64,000 nucleotides of DNA from JAIESQ01 sp964495375 (GTDB taxonomy: Bacteria; Planctomycetota; Planctomycetia; Pirellulales; JAEUIK01): assembly GCA_964495375.1 (NCBI GenBank), contig CAZBWM010000005.1:1-64000 (forward strand), in the 5' to 3' direction. Of the stretch, positions 45,694 to 53,580 are shown one piece after another; positions within the stretch are counted from its first letter, which is position 1; each line of letters opens with the position of its first letter. Made by a program: the position numbers and the translations under genes. The notes beneath the pieces were generated by a model. It did not search any database. It saw nothing but the letters and a program-made list of their open reading frames with translations, and was not told where the DNA came from.

Positions 45694-47124
45694 TCACGCC
45701 CCGCGCGCTTCGCGCTTCGGCCGATAGATTTCGGTGGCAATCCCCAACTGCACCTCGGCCGCGAAGCTCAGCGTTTCGCTCAACGTCGGATGCGGATGGA
45801 TCGAATCGGCCAGATCGCGAGCGGTCGCCCCCATCTCGATCGCCAACACACCTTCGGCAATCAGCTCGCCCGCACCCGCGCCGACAATGCCGACGCCCAA
45901 TACCTGCTCGGTCTCGGGATCGACGATGAGCTTCGTAATGCCGTCGGTGCGCAACACAGTTTGTGCGCGGCCACTCGCGGCCCACGGATAGCGCACCACC
46001 TCGACCGCGCGACCTTCGCGTTTGGCTTGCTCTTCGGTCAGGCCGGCCCAGGCGATTTCCGGATCGGTAAAGACGACGGCCGGAATCGCCCGCGGATCGA
46101 ACACGGCCGGTCCTCCTTCGATTGATTCGACGGCGACCTTGCCTTCATGGCTGGCTTTGTGCGCGAGCATCGGTTCGCCGGCCACGTCGCCGATCGCCAA
46201 GATGTGCGGATCGGCAGTGTGCTGCCGCTGATCGATGATCACGAATCCATGCTCGTTGAGCTCGACGGCCGTGTTCTCCAGACCGATGCCCTTGCTGTTC
46301 GGCCGGCGCCCAACGGAGACCAGCACGCGATCGAACGTGGCAGTGCGCATGCCTTCGGGCCCTTCGAGCGTGGCTTCGATCGAGTTGCCCTTGTCGGCCA
46401 GCGCTGCGACCTTGGTCTTCAGATGGATGCCGGCGAACTGCTTCTCCAGCCGCGACGCCAACGGGCGGACCAGGTCGCGATCGACGCCCGGCAGCAACCC
46501 GTCGGTCAGCTCGACGACGGTGACCGCGCTCCCCAGTGCGCTGTAAACTGTACCCATTTCCAAGCCGATATAACCGCCGCCGATCACCAGCAGCGAGCCC
46601 GGCACGTCGGGCAGTGCGAGCGCCTGCGTCGAGTCCATCACGCGATCGGTCTTGAGATTGAAGGCCGGAATCCGCGTGGGGCTCGAGCCGACTGCCAGGA
46701 TGCAGTGGTCGTAGGTCAACTCGGCGTCTTCCAGCGTGCCGCCGTCGGTCGGCTCCAAGGAGAGCGTCGTCGAATCGATGAACGTGCCGCGGGCGCGAAT
46801 CAGGCGGACCTTGCGCTGCTTGGCCATTTGCTGCAAGCCGCCGGAGAGAGTCGCCACGACCTTCTCGGCCCTGGCCCGCACGGCATCGAGATCGATGTGT
46901 GGCGGTTGAAAGTGGATGCCCCACTGCTCGAGCTCGCGGGCTTCGCTCAGCGCCTTGGCGACGTGCAACAAAGTCTTCGAGGGGATGCAGCCCCGCAGCA
47001 AGCAGGTGCCGCCGGGTCGCGGCTCGGCGTCGACGAGTGTGACCTCCATGCCCATATCCGCCGCCAGAAAGGCCGCGGCATATCCGCCGGGCCCGGCTCC
47101 CAACACGACCAATTGACTGTGCAT
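45694..47124 (-). CDS. lpdA: Dihydrolipoyl dehydrogenase
   Basis: A 476-residue flavin disulfide oxidoreductase, the E3 subunit that reoxidises lipoamide in 2-oxoacid dehydrogenase complexes with NAD. Features: FAD-binding GAGPGGYAAA (9-18); redox disulfide GGTCLLRGCIPSK with Cys41 and Cys46; second Rossmann motif GGGYIGLEMG; LAIGDVAGEPMLAHKA; and the C-terminal HPHPTLSE catalytic His-Glu pair. All key residues are present and length is normal. No E1/E2 genes are nearby, so it stands alone. It is divergent from the FAD oxidoreductase across a repeat-containing 400-bp gap. Confidence 0.94.
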   Translation of the reverse strand: MHSQLVVLGAGPGGYAAAFLAADMGMEVTLVDAEPRPGGTCLLRGCIPSKTLLHVAKALSEARELEQWGIHFQPPHIDLDAVRARAEKVVATLSGGLQQMAKQRKVRLIRARGTFIDSTTLSLEPTDGGTLEDAELTYDHCILAVGSSPTRIPAFNLKTDRVMDSTQALALPDVPGSLLVIGGGYIGLEMGTVYSALGSAVTVVELTDGLLPGVDRDLVRPLASRLEKQFAGIHLKTKVAALADKGNSIEATLEGPEGMRTATFDRVLVSVGRRPNSKGIGLENTAVELNEHGFVIIDQRQHTADPHILAIGDVAGEPMLAHKASHEGKVAVESIEGGPAVFDPRAIPAVVFTDPEIAWAGLTEEQAKREGRAVEVVRYPWAASGRAQTVLRTDGITKLIVDPETEQVLGVGIVGAGAGELIAEGVLAIEMGATARDLADSIHPHPTLSETLSFAAEVQLGIATEIYRPKREARGA

Positions 47125-47302
47125 GACGTCTCCCGCAAGCGAACTTTGATTTGGTAAGGGCGACTGCCACCGGCCGTGAGCGCCTCGCGGCTGTCGCGCC
47201 GGATAATCGTTGTGTGTCGGAGCGAACCGCGATTTTATCGACGTGCCGGCCGGGCGGAAAGCCGGCGGCCGGCGAGTGGGTCAGTCGAATTGGGTCCATC
47301 GT

Positions 47303-47383
47303 CCGAACGGTGTCAGGAACCGATTCAATTGTCGGCGAACTATTTGTGAACTGCCGCCGGAATCGGTTCCTGACACCGTTCGG
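47303..47383. repeat. Inverted-repeat element family C, copy 2
   Basis: Perfect 24-bp inverted arms: 47303-47326 (CCGAACGGTGTCAGGAACCG then ATTC) and 47360-47383. The right arm is identical to 28869-28892, and both are followed by GGCTC. It lies in the divergent gap (47125-47524) between lpdA and the FAD oxidoreductase. I see no other feature in that gap. Confidence 0.85.
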
Positions 47384-47524
47384 GCTCACCGCTAAACCGA
47401 CCGACCCACTGCAGACGCATCCGCCGGTACCGCCGCGCTCACGTTTCCTGCCAGCCGCCGCGTGCGGTATGTTTCTCAGGTTGCACGACTCGCCCGACTT
47501 CGCGGACACTCGGAAACGCCACGT

Positions 47525-48784
47525 ATGCCCGACTCAACTCGCCAGGCCGATGTCATCATTGTGGGGGGCGGGGTCGCCGGGGCCAGCACCGCCATGCAGT
47601 TGGCCCTGCGCGGCCAGCGCGTGCTGGTGCTCGAGCGCCAGATGTTGGGGGCGGGCTCGACCGGCCGCGCCGCTGGCCTGCTCGGACAGTTGCGCTCGAC
47701 CAAGGCCGCGGTCACCCTGCTGCGCGACGGGCTGGAAGTCGTCCGCGATGTCGAACTCCGCACCGGCATCAACATCTTCGTGCAAACCGGCTCGCTGCGG
47801 ATCGCCGCCACGCCCGATCGCGTGCAGGAGATCGAAGAACACGTTCGGCTCGCCCACGAAGTCAATCTGCCGATCGAAGAACTCGATCGCGTCGACGTCG
47901 CCCGCCGGCTTCCTTACATGAAAACCGACGATCTGCTCGCCGCTTGCTATTGCCCCACCGACGGGCATCTGCAGCCGGCCGAACTGTTAGCCGGCTACGT
48001 GCGTGTCGCCCGCGATCACGGCACAATCTTTCAAACGCAGACACCGGTCGAGCGCGCGATTGTCTCGGGCGGGCGAGTGCAGGGGGTCGTCGCGGCCGGC
48101 GTCGAGTATCACGCGCCGATCGTGGTCAACTGCACGGGGCCGTGGTCATATCTCGTGGCGGAAAAAGCCAGCACGCGATTGGCCACGGCTGCGATTGGTC
48201 ACTACTACTTGACGACGACGCCATCGCCCGACGTGCCCGTCGATCGCCACAGCCCGGCGGTGCGCGACCGCGCCAACCGCATCTACACGCGCCCCGAAGC
48301 GGGCGGCCTGCTCGTCGGCATGTACGAAGCCGAGCCGGTCGAATACGACATGGAACGCTTGCCGGCCGACTTCGACATGTCGCAGATGCGTGCCCGGCGC
48401 GATGAGCTGAACGTCGCCGTGTTGATCGATGCCGCCAGCCGGCGCTTCCCGTTCATTTCCGAGCGCACGCCGATGACGATCACCACCGGCATCATGACTT
48501 TCACCCCCGACGGCCAACCCTGCTGCGGACCCTCAGGCGAGATCGAAGGCCTGTTTCACTGCGCCGGCTTCTGCGGGCACGGCATCGTGCAAAGCCCCGC
48601 GATCGGCCTGGTGATGAGCCAGCTAGTGCTCGATGGTCGTTCGCAGTACGACGTCGCGGCGTTGGCGGCCGATCGCTTCGACGATGTGATTGAACTGCTG
48701 GCGCGCCCGGCCATTAAGGCGGCCTGCTACCGCACCTACTCGAATTACTATGGAAAGGTGGCCGCGACCGACGCCATGCGCTGA
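47525..48784 (+). CDS. FAD-dependent oxidoreductase of the DAO/SoxB type
   Basis: A 419-residue flavoprotein from the ATG at 47525 (the frame extends to 47462 but the FAD motif then starts too late). Dinucleotide fold VIIVGGGVAGASTAMQLALR lies at about 10-29, followed by LLGQLRSTKA. VVNCTGPWS near 205 and MTFTPDGQPCCGPSGEIEGL plus GFCGHGIVQSPAIG near the end are the usual DAO-family pattern, as in sarcosine or dimethylglycine dehydrogenases. It likely oxidises an amino acid or amine; substrate unknown. It probably heads a unit with the DUF2293 gene 17 bp downstream. Confidence 0.88.
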   Translation: MPDSTRQADVIIVGGGVAGASTAMQLALRGQRVLVLERQMLGAGSTGRAAGLLGQLRSTKAAVTLLRDGLEVVRDVELRTGINIFVQTGSLRIAATPDRVQEIEEHVRLAHEVNLPIEELDRVDVARRLPYMKTDDLLAACYCPTDGHLQPAELLAGYVRVARDHGTIFQTQTPVERAIVSGGRVQGVVAAGVEYHAPIVVNCTGPWSYLVAEKASTRLATAAIGHYYLTTTPSPDVPVDRHSPAVRDRANRIYTRPEAGGLLVGMYEAEPVEYDMERLPADFDMSQMRARRDELNVAVLIDAASRRFPFISERTPMTITTGIMTFTPDGQPCCGPSGEIEGLFHCAGFCGHGIVQSPAIGLVMSQLVLDGRSQYDVAALAADRFDDVIELLARPAIKAACYRTYSNYYGKVAATDAMR

Positions 48785-48801
48785 CTCCTGGAGGCTTCGC
48801 G

Positions 48802-49545
48802 ATGCAACCCCAACGCAAGGCGCAATCCCAACGCGCACAGTCTGAACAAGACAGTAAACCCGATGAAATCGTTGTCTTCATGGCTCGCCGGGCCGGGCAT
48901 TGTGCCGGCTGCGGAGTCGAAACAGGGCAGGGGGGGATGATCCGTTTGGTGGATGAGAAGGCCTTTTGCCTCCTCTGCGCAGGGCTGGGCGATCTGGAGT
49001 TGTTGCCCAGCGGCGACGCGGCGATCACGCGCCGCGCGAAAAAGTACTCCAAGCGTTGGGCGGTTGTGGTGCGCTGGTCGATCGCGCGCAAACGCTTCGA
49101 GCGGCAAGGGCTGTTGGTCGAACCACAAGCAATCGGGCAGGCCGAAGACGAATCACAGAATGATGCCGAGCGGCGCCGAAAGCAGCGGGCCCACGGCGCC
49201 GCTGCCCGGCAGCGCGAAGACGAGAAGTACGTCCGCCAATTCGCCGAGGCGATCCGCCGAGAATATCCGAGTTGCCCGCCGCAGGAGGAGTTCGCGATCG
49301 CCCGACACGCTTGCACTCGCAACAGCGGTCGCGTGGGGCGCAAGCAAGCGGCCCGCGAGTTGGAGTCGACGGCCATTCGTTCGGCGGTGATCGCCCACAT
49401 TCGTCACGTGCATACGAACTATGACGAACGGATCACGAAAGTCGGGGACCGGGACACGGCACGCGACGAAGTCAGCGATCTCGTGGCAGAGATTCTCGAT
49501 CGCTGGAGCGAGCCGCCTGACGAGCGCGTTTTAGAAAGTACCTGA
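48802..49545 (+). CDS. DUF2293 domain protein with a CxxC pair
   Basis: A 247-residue protein. Two cysteine pairs (CAGC near 34-37 and CLLC near 56-59) could bind zinc. The second half matches DUF2293: AEAIRREYPSCPPQEEFAIA, RHACTRNSGRVGRKQAAREL, VIAHIRHVHTNYDERI. The middle is Arg/Lys/Glu-rich and probably helical. The family has no firm function. There is no signal peptide. GGAG precedes the ATG; the esterase gene starts 10 bp after its stop. Confidence 0.82.
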   Translation: MQPQRKAQSQRAQSEQDSKPDEIVVFMARRAGHCAGCGVETGQGGMIRLVDEKAFCLLCAGLGDLELLPSGDAAITRRAKKYSKRWAVVVRWSIARKRFERQGLLVEPQAIGQAEDESQNDAERRRKQRAHGAAARQREDEKYVRQFAEAIRREYPSCPPQEEFAIARHACTRNSGRVGRKQAARELESTAIRSAVIAHIRHVHTNYDERITKVGDRDTARDEVSDLVAEILDRWSEPPDERVLEST

Positions 49546-49555
49546 GGTAGCGAGA

Positions 49556-50308
49556 ATGCCCAATGGTCACTGGAGCCGTGTCGAAGTCGCGGGACACGAG
49601 TGTGAAGTCTACGAACCGCCGCGCGCGAGCGAGCACGGTTACGCGGTCATCTACCTGCATGGCGTGCATCTCAATAGTCTCGCCGACAACGAAGCATTCT
49701 GCGCCGAGTTCGACCGCTATGGCCTGCGAGTCATCGCGCCGCGCGCGGGGCGCTGCTGGTGGGCCGATCGCCTCTGTCCCGAGTTCGACCCGCGCATCAC
49801 TCCCTTCGGCTATGTGCGGCAAGACGTGGTGAGCTACATCGCTGAAACGTGGAACACCCGGCCACCGGCGATCGCGCTGTTGGGCACCAGCATGGGAGGA
49901 CAAGGCGCGCTGCGGTTGGCATTCCGGCAGCCGAACACGTTTCCGATTGCCGCGGCGATCTCGCCCGCCATCGACTTCCAGTGGCGCTACGACGCGCCAG
50001 GCGACGACTACGAGGCGATGCGCGCGATGTACGGCGACGCCGAAGCCGCGCGGCAAGACACGGCCACCTTGCACGTCCATCCGCTCAATTGGCCGCGCAA
50101 TCTCTGGTTCGCGTGCGACCCGGCTGACGATCCCTGGCACGAAAGCACCGCGAAGCTGCGGATGAAGCTGGCCGCGCTCGGCATCCCGCACGAGTACGAT
50201 CTCGAGACCACCGCCGGAGGGCATGGCTTCGGCTACTACAACCGCATGGCCCCCGTGGCGATCAAGTTTCTGGCCGAACGACTCGACCAGGAGCGGCGAC
50301 GCGTCTAG
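49556..50308 (+). CDS. Alpha/beta-fold esterase
   Basis: A 250-residue hydrolase. IYLHGVHLN (32-40), nucleophile elbow LLGTSMGGQGAL with Ser112, a likely acid Asp near 188-192 (CDPADDPW), and base His223 in GGHGFGYY. The pattern is like S-formylglutathione hydrolase and other D-clade esterases, where Ser sits in GxSMGG. No signal peptide. It is the last gene of the FAD oxidoreductase-DUF2293-esterase run. The substrate is not predictable. Confidence 0.85.
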   Translation: MPNGHWSRVEVAGHECEVYEPPRASEHGYAVIYLHGVHLNSLADNEAFCAEFDRYGLRVIAPRAGRCWWADRLCPEFDPRITPFGYVRQDVVSYIAETWNTRPPAIALLGTSMGGQGALRLAFRQPNTFPIAAAISPAIDFQWRYDAPGDDYEAMRAMYGDAEAARQDTATLHVHPLNWPRNLWFACDPADDPWHESTAKLRMKLAALGIPHEYDLETTAGGHGFGYYNRMAPVAIKFLAERLDQERRRV

Positions 50309-50599
50309 CCGCTTGCCGAAATCCGTGCGGTCGCCGCCGCGATGCGATTGGGGATAGGCCCCTCAGGACTACGAATCACCCGACTTCCGTCAGAACGGAA
50401 CCACAAGGAACTCGGTCTCGATAAAATTGTCTAAAAATATGACCAAAAGTCTCTAGGCAGTGAGCCACTCGGCGCCTAGAATCAACGGCTGGCCTGGGAC
50501 GCGTTCCCGGGCTGAATTGTCCGAAAGCCGCCGATCGACCCCGTTCGCGGCCCGTTGAGCTTTGTGCCGGATTGTGGGCATTTCTTCGCGAAATGCTGT

Positions 50600-50622
50600 C
50601 ACGACGCTTCCGTAGCGTCGTG
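50600..50622. repeat. Short perfect hairpin
   Basis: CACGACGCT at 50600-50608 and AGCGTCGTG at 50614-50622 with a 5-base loop. It is the first of several palindromes in the gene-free stretch 50309-51668. There is no T-run. Confidence 0.6.
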
Positions 50623-50703
50623 GGCGTCACCCTCCGGTTCCTCCGGGCCACCGCGATCGGCTAGTCAAACGGCGGCTTTCGGCGAGCGCCAACCGTGCAC
50701 GCC

Positions 50704-50775
50704 GGGGACTGTCCCGGTTTCGGTGTACGACGAGGTAATCAGGTTCGAGCGCCGCCCGAAAGCGGGACTGTCCCC
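50704..50775. repeat. Inverted-repeat element with GGGGACTGTCCC ends
   Basis: Ends GGGGACTGTCCCGGTTTCGG (50704-50723) and CCGAAAGCGGGACTGTCCCC (50756-50775) pair at 18 of 20 positions. The spacer is 32 bases. No second copy was seen in the window. Confidence 0.65.
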
Positions 50776-50982
50776 CTCGGCATTGCGCCGGAACGAGCGT
50801 TGCCACGTCGATAGTACGATGTAGGTCGTGTTGCCGCCGGGTGCCACTGGCTCCGCCAGTGCGCTTGGCGTCGACGCAGGAACGACGCAGAAGCTTGTTC
50901 GCCGTCGTGTTGAATCACCTTGGCGTGCCCGCTCGCCCTGCGCGCGTGAGATTCACCACGAGGACACAACGACAAAATACAT

Positions 50983-51075
50983 CCACAGAAAGGCACAGCA
51001 GAACACAGCACGATCCGGGCCACGCCGAACCGCTCCGCATCGGGAACTTCTGTGTTCTTCTGCGATCATCTGTGG
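50983..51075. repeat. Inverted-repeat element with CCACAGA ends
   Basis: Left arm 50983-51008 (CCACAGAAAGGCACAGCAGA...) and right arm 51050-51075 pair at about 20 of 26 positions, with the last nine bases (AGAACACAG) perfectly matched. No coding sequence inside. Confidence 0.6.
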
Positions 51076-51139
51076 AGGCATTGCCGTTTTGGGCGCTGCG
51101 AGAACTTGCTCGCACGAATCGAAAAACCAAGATCACGCT

Positions 51140-51208
51140 GACCACGGATTGCACGGATTGGTCGCTGCCGGATTCAACAATCCGTGCAATCGGTGTCATC
51201 CGTGGTTC
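51140..51208. repeat. Inverted-repeat element with ACCACGGAT ends
   Basis: GACCACGGATTGCACGGATT at the left and the complement at the right, where a seven-base insertion interrupts the pairing (arms meet as CAATCCGTGCAAT and ATCCGTGGTTC). It directly precedes the family D repeat. Confidence 0.6.
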
Positions 51209-51243
51209 AAATCTTCGTGGTCCAAAACTCCGCGGTTCAGAGC

Positions 51244-51396
51244 TTAGGACGCAAAACTGCCCGTTAGGACGATCTAGGACGCAAACAAATTCGATTTGCG
51301 TCCTAACTGCAAGACGCTTCAAAGCAAAGACTTAGTCGCCATTTTCGAGGTCTTAGGACGATTAGGACGCAAATTCCCGGAACACTTTATCGAGGA
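51244..51396. repeat. TTAGGACG repeat family D, copy 2
   Basis: Begins TTAGGACGCAAAACTGCCCG, contains TCTAGGACGCAA and the complement TTGCGTCCTAA, and ends TTAGGACGCAAATTCCCGGA then ACACTTTATCGAGGAG. Same layout as 45365-45520, with a diverged middle. Confidence 0.75.
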
Positions 51397-51468
51397 GGGG
51401 GGATCGCCTGCGGCCGAGAGAGTCGTGCAGGAGAAAGGCGAGCAGGTCGCCGTGCTGGCGCGGTAACG

Positions 51469-51512
51469 AAAAGAAAAAGCGGGCGATCGCGCGTCCGGTC
51501 GCGATCGCCCGC
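51469..51512 (-). terminator. Intrinsic terminator after peptide gene 1
   Basis: On the minus strand a perfect 13-bp stem (GCGGGCGATCGCG / CGCGATCGCCCGC at 51479-51491 and 51500-51512, 8-base loop) is followed by TTTTTCTTTT. It ends the transcript of the lanthipeptide-like gene at 51669-51854. Confidence 0.85.
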
Positions 51513-51668
51513 GTTGGTACGTCAGCGCGTGGGATCCGTAGCGCTTTTTAGGGAAGTAGCGAATGGTTGATGGCAAAGCTCAACTCGGATCCAGCGCCAC
51601 GCGTCACACGTTGATGATTGCTTCGAGGCGCGTGCATGCGGGGAACCGGGTCCTGAGCTCAGCAGCAG

Positions 51669-51854
51669 CTAGCGGGCGATCGTCCCCCCGGGCGAGTAGC
51701 GGATCGCACACGCCGACGTGCAGTGAATGCTGAGCGTGTTGATCCCTGCCGCCGGCGAGAAGGCCAGCCCGCCGATGACGACGTTCATTTCCGAATTTGA
51801 CAAGACCCGGATTGTGTCCTTACGCAGCGACAACTTCGAGGCATTAGGTTTCAT
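51669..51854 (-). CDS. Lanthipeptide-like RiPP precursor peptide 1
   Basis: A 61-residue peptide. Residues 6-29 form a leader ASKLSLRKDTIRVLSNSEMN then VVIGG, very like class I lanthipeptide / GG-Bacteroidales natural-product leaders (K-L-x-L-x-K-x-T-I ... L-S-x-x-E-M ... G-G). After the Gly-Gly lies a 32-residue core (LAFSPAAGINTLSIHCTSAC, then AIRYSPGGTIAR) with two Cys and several Ser/Thr, able to form thioether rings. Shine-Dalgarno GAGGAG stands 7 bases before the ATG. It has its own terminator and a palindrome upstream. No LanB, LanC, LanM, protease or transporter gene is near. Family assignment is by motif reading. Confidence 0.75.
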   Translation of the reverse strand: MKPNASKLSLRKDTIRVLSNSEMNVVIGGLAFSPAAGINTLSIHCTSACAIRYSPGGTIAR

Positions 51855-51916
51855 GACAAAACTCCTCGGCCGACCGTGCGGCCGTTAATTTCGATCGTTT
51901 GAGGAAAGGTTTGCTT

Positions 51917-51935
51917 GCGATCACCGCGTGATCGC
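51917..51935. promoter_or_regulatory. Palindromic operator candidate upstream of peptide gene 1
   Basis: GCGATCACCGCGTGATCGC, perfect 8-bp arms around CGC, centred about 72 bp from the start codon. The same palindrome stands at the same distance from peptide gene 2. The conserved position suggests a regulator site or a conserved 5'-UTR hairpin. Confidence 0.55.
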
Positions 51936-52003
51936 CACACCAGCCATGGCGTAGGACGGGGAGCAGTTGTTACATCGCGATCGACGATTGTGTTCGCGCC
52001 AGA

Positions 52004-52041
52004 CAAAAAAGCAGGCGGTCGCAAATGGGTTTGCGACCGCC
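52004..52041 (-). terminator. Intrinsic terminator after peptide gene 2
   Basis: On the minus strand a 12-bp stem (GGCGGTCGCAAA / TTTGCGACCGCC at 52014-52025 and 52030-52041, 4-base loop) is followed closely by TTTTTT. It separates peptide gene 2 from the palindrome and gene 1 downstream. Confidence 0.82.
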
Positions 52042-52113
52042 CGGGTTGCAGACAATGACGCGCCGAAGCGATTCGACCGCTGCGTTATCAACAGCAATTC
52101 AAATGGTTGACGA

Positions 52114-52302
52114 CTAGCGGAAGATCGTGCCCTTCGGGGTGTACGGCCCAATGGCGCAATGAATTGTGCATTGCAGCGTGTTGGTCTTGATCGCCTGAAC
52201 GGGCGACAGCGCCAGCCCGCCGATGACGAGGCTCATCTCCGAGTTCGACAAGACGCGGATGGTGTCTTTGCGCAACGACAACTTCAAGGCGTTGGTTTTC
52301 AT
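52114..52302 (-). CDS. Lanthipeptide-like RiPP precursor peptide 2
   Basis: A 62-residue peptide, paralogous to the gene at 51669-51854. The leader (ALKLSLRKDTIRVLSNSEMS then LVIGG) is nearly identical. The core (LALSPVQAIKTNTLQCTIHC, then AIGPYTPKGTIFR) keeps the Cys-Thr-x2-Cys-Ala-Ile motif and the GTI-x-R end but varies elsewhere. This is the usual pattern of precursor peptides: conserved leader, variable core. AGGAG lies about 7 bases before the ATG. It carries its own upstream palindrome and terminator, so it forms a separate transcript. No tailoring enzymes are in the window. Confidence 0.75.
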   Translation of the reverse strand: MKTNALKLSLRKDTIRVLSNSEMSLVIGGLALSPVQAIKTNTLQCTIHCAIGPYTPKGTIFR

Positions 52303-52363
52303 GAAAAACTCCTCGGTCGAGAAAGCGACCGTGAACTTGCTTGGTAAGAAAAAACTTGGCTCG

Positions 52364-52380
52364 CGATCACCGCGTGATCG
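52364..52380. promoter_or_regulatory. Palindromic operator candidate upstream of peptide gene 2
   Basis: CGATCACCGCGTGATCG, perfect 7-bp arms, 61 bp from the start codon. Same sequence and position as 51917-51935; the flanking bases GCTTG/GGCTCG are also alike. The remaining gap up to 52734 holds no gene I can support. Confidence 0.55.
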
Positions 52381-52734
52381 TCCAACAAGGTACTAGCGAT
52401 GAACGTGCCTGGTTGTTACGAGAAAAGGCTCGGCTTGGCGTTTGAGCGAATGCTGGCGCCGAGCGGTCGCCGATCGAAGTTGCCGGGTTTTCCCAACCTC
52501 TCTTGCCAAAAGAGGGCCGGCTGGGTAACTAGGCCAGCCTCGTCTCGGCGATTCGTCGGACTATGCGCCAGCGGCGCAAGCTCCGCGCGATCTGCTTTTC
52601 CAGAATCGACAGCTTCCGCCATTACCCAAAGACTGCTGGCACTGCCGGCGGCGCGAGAGCCCTGCCGGGCGGCATAATCAGCCCGGCTGGCGGCGCTCCG
52701 GTGGCCACGCGCGCCACGGCCTGATCCGAGTGAT

Positions 52735-53580
52735 ATGAGAACGACCTTCGGCGAACACCAGCGGGCAAGTGGCAGGGCAGCGGCCCAACGGCTCGCCGCT
52801 GCGCTGGTCCTGCTTGCACTGACCGGCTGCCGATCGTTGCAAGCCACGAACAATGCCGACTGGTCCCCCGATCAGAAGGTGCTGCCGACCGCCGAGTACC
52901 ACGGCAAGCTGCTGACGGTTCACAACGTCCGCAACTGCGAATACCGCAGCACGACCGACTACACCGTGCGCCACGAAGACCGCACGTACGACTTGGATCA
53001 ACTCAAGACGGTCGACTTCATCGTGGTCCCGTTCAAGGAAGCGCCGCAGTTGGCCCATACGATGTTGAGCTTCGGCTTCGCCGATCGCGACTACCTGGCC
53101 GTGTCGGTCGAAATCCGTAAACGGGCCGATGAGTCGTTCTCGGCCTGGAAAGGGATGTTTCCGCACTACACGATCATGTACGTGGCGGCCGACGAGCGCG
53201 ACGTGATCGCCCTGCGCACCAACCATCGCCACGACGATGTCTACGTCCATCGCACGCGGGCCACTCCCGAGCAGGCCCGCGCCCTGCTGGTCGACGTTAT
53301 GCAGCGGATGAACAAGCTGGCCGTGGAGCCGGAGTTCTACAACACGTTTACGAACAATTGCACGACGAACATCCGCCGCCACGTGAATGACCTGGCGCCC
53401 GGCCAGGTGCCCTACGGTTATCGCGTAATGATGCCAGGCTACTCGGACGAACTGGCCTACAAACTCGGTTTGTTGGCCACGACCGAGCCGTTTCCGCTGG
53501 CGCGCGAGCATGCTCGGGTGAACGAGCTGGCGTTCCGTCATCGGGATGACGCCGATTTTTCGCGGCAGATTCGCCGCTAA
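52735..53580 (+). CDS. DUF4105 / Lnb-type lipoprotein
   Basis: A 281-residue protein. Lipoprotein signal LAAALVLLALTGCRSLQ gives a likely lipid-modified Cys near 32. The body matches the Lnb N-terminal periplasmic domain (DUF4105): TVHNVRNCEYRSTTDYTVRH, DFIVVPFKEAPQLAHTMLSF, and the putative active site TNNCTTNIRRHV with the conserved Cys. The family has a papain-like NlpC-type fold by prediction and unknown substrate. It faces the extracytoplasmic side. It is divergent from the peptide genes; a functional link is not shown. Confidence 0.82.
   Translation: MRTTFGEHQRASGRAAAQRLAAALVLLALTGCRSLQATNNADWSPDQKVLPTAEYHGKLLTVHNVRNCEYRSTTDYTVRHEDRTYDLDQLKTVDFIVVPFKEAPQLAHTMLSFGFADRDYLAVSVEIRKRADESFSAWKGMFPHYTIMYVAADERDVIALRTNHRHDDVYVHRTRATPEQARALLVDVMQRMNKLAVEPEFYNTFTNNCTTNIRRHVNDLAPGQVPYGYRVMMPGYSDELAYKLGLLATTEPFPLAREHARVNELAFRHRDDADFSRQIRR

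Noticed and set aside
50828..51335. Overlapping ORFs of 130-165 codons on both strands
   Set aside because: They are translated through inverted-repeat elements, and similar translations recur wherever the family D repeat occurs, so they are repeat artefacts.
52399..52853. ORFs of 92 (plus) and 145 (minus) codons upstream of the DUF4105 gene
   Set aside because: No Shine-Dalgarno or family motif, and the longer one runs antisense into a supported lipoprotein gene.
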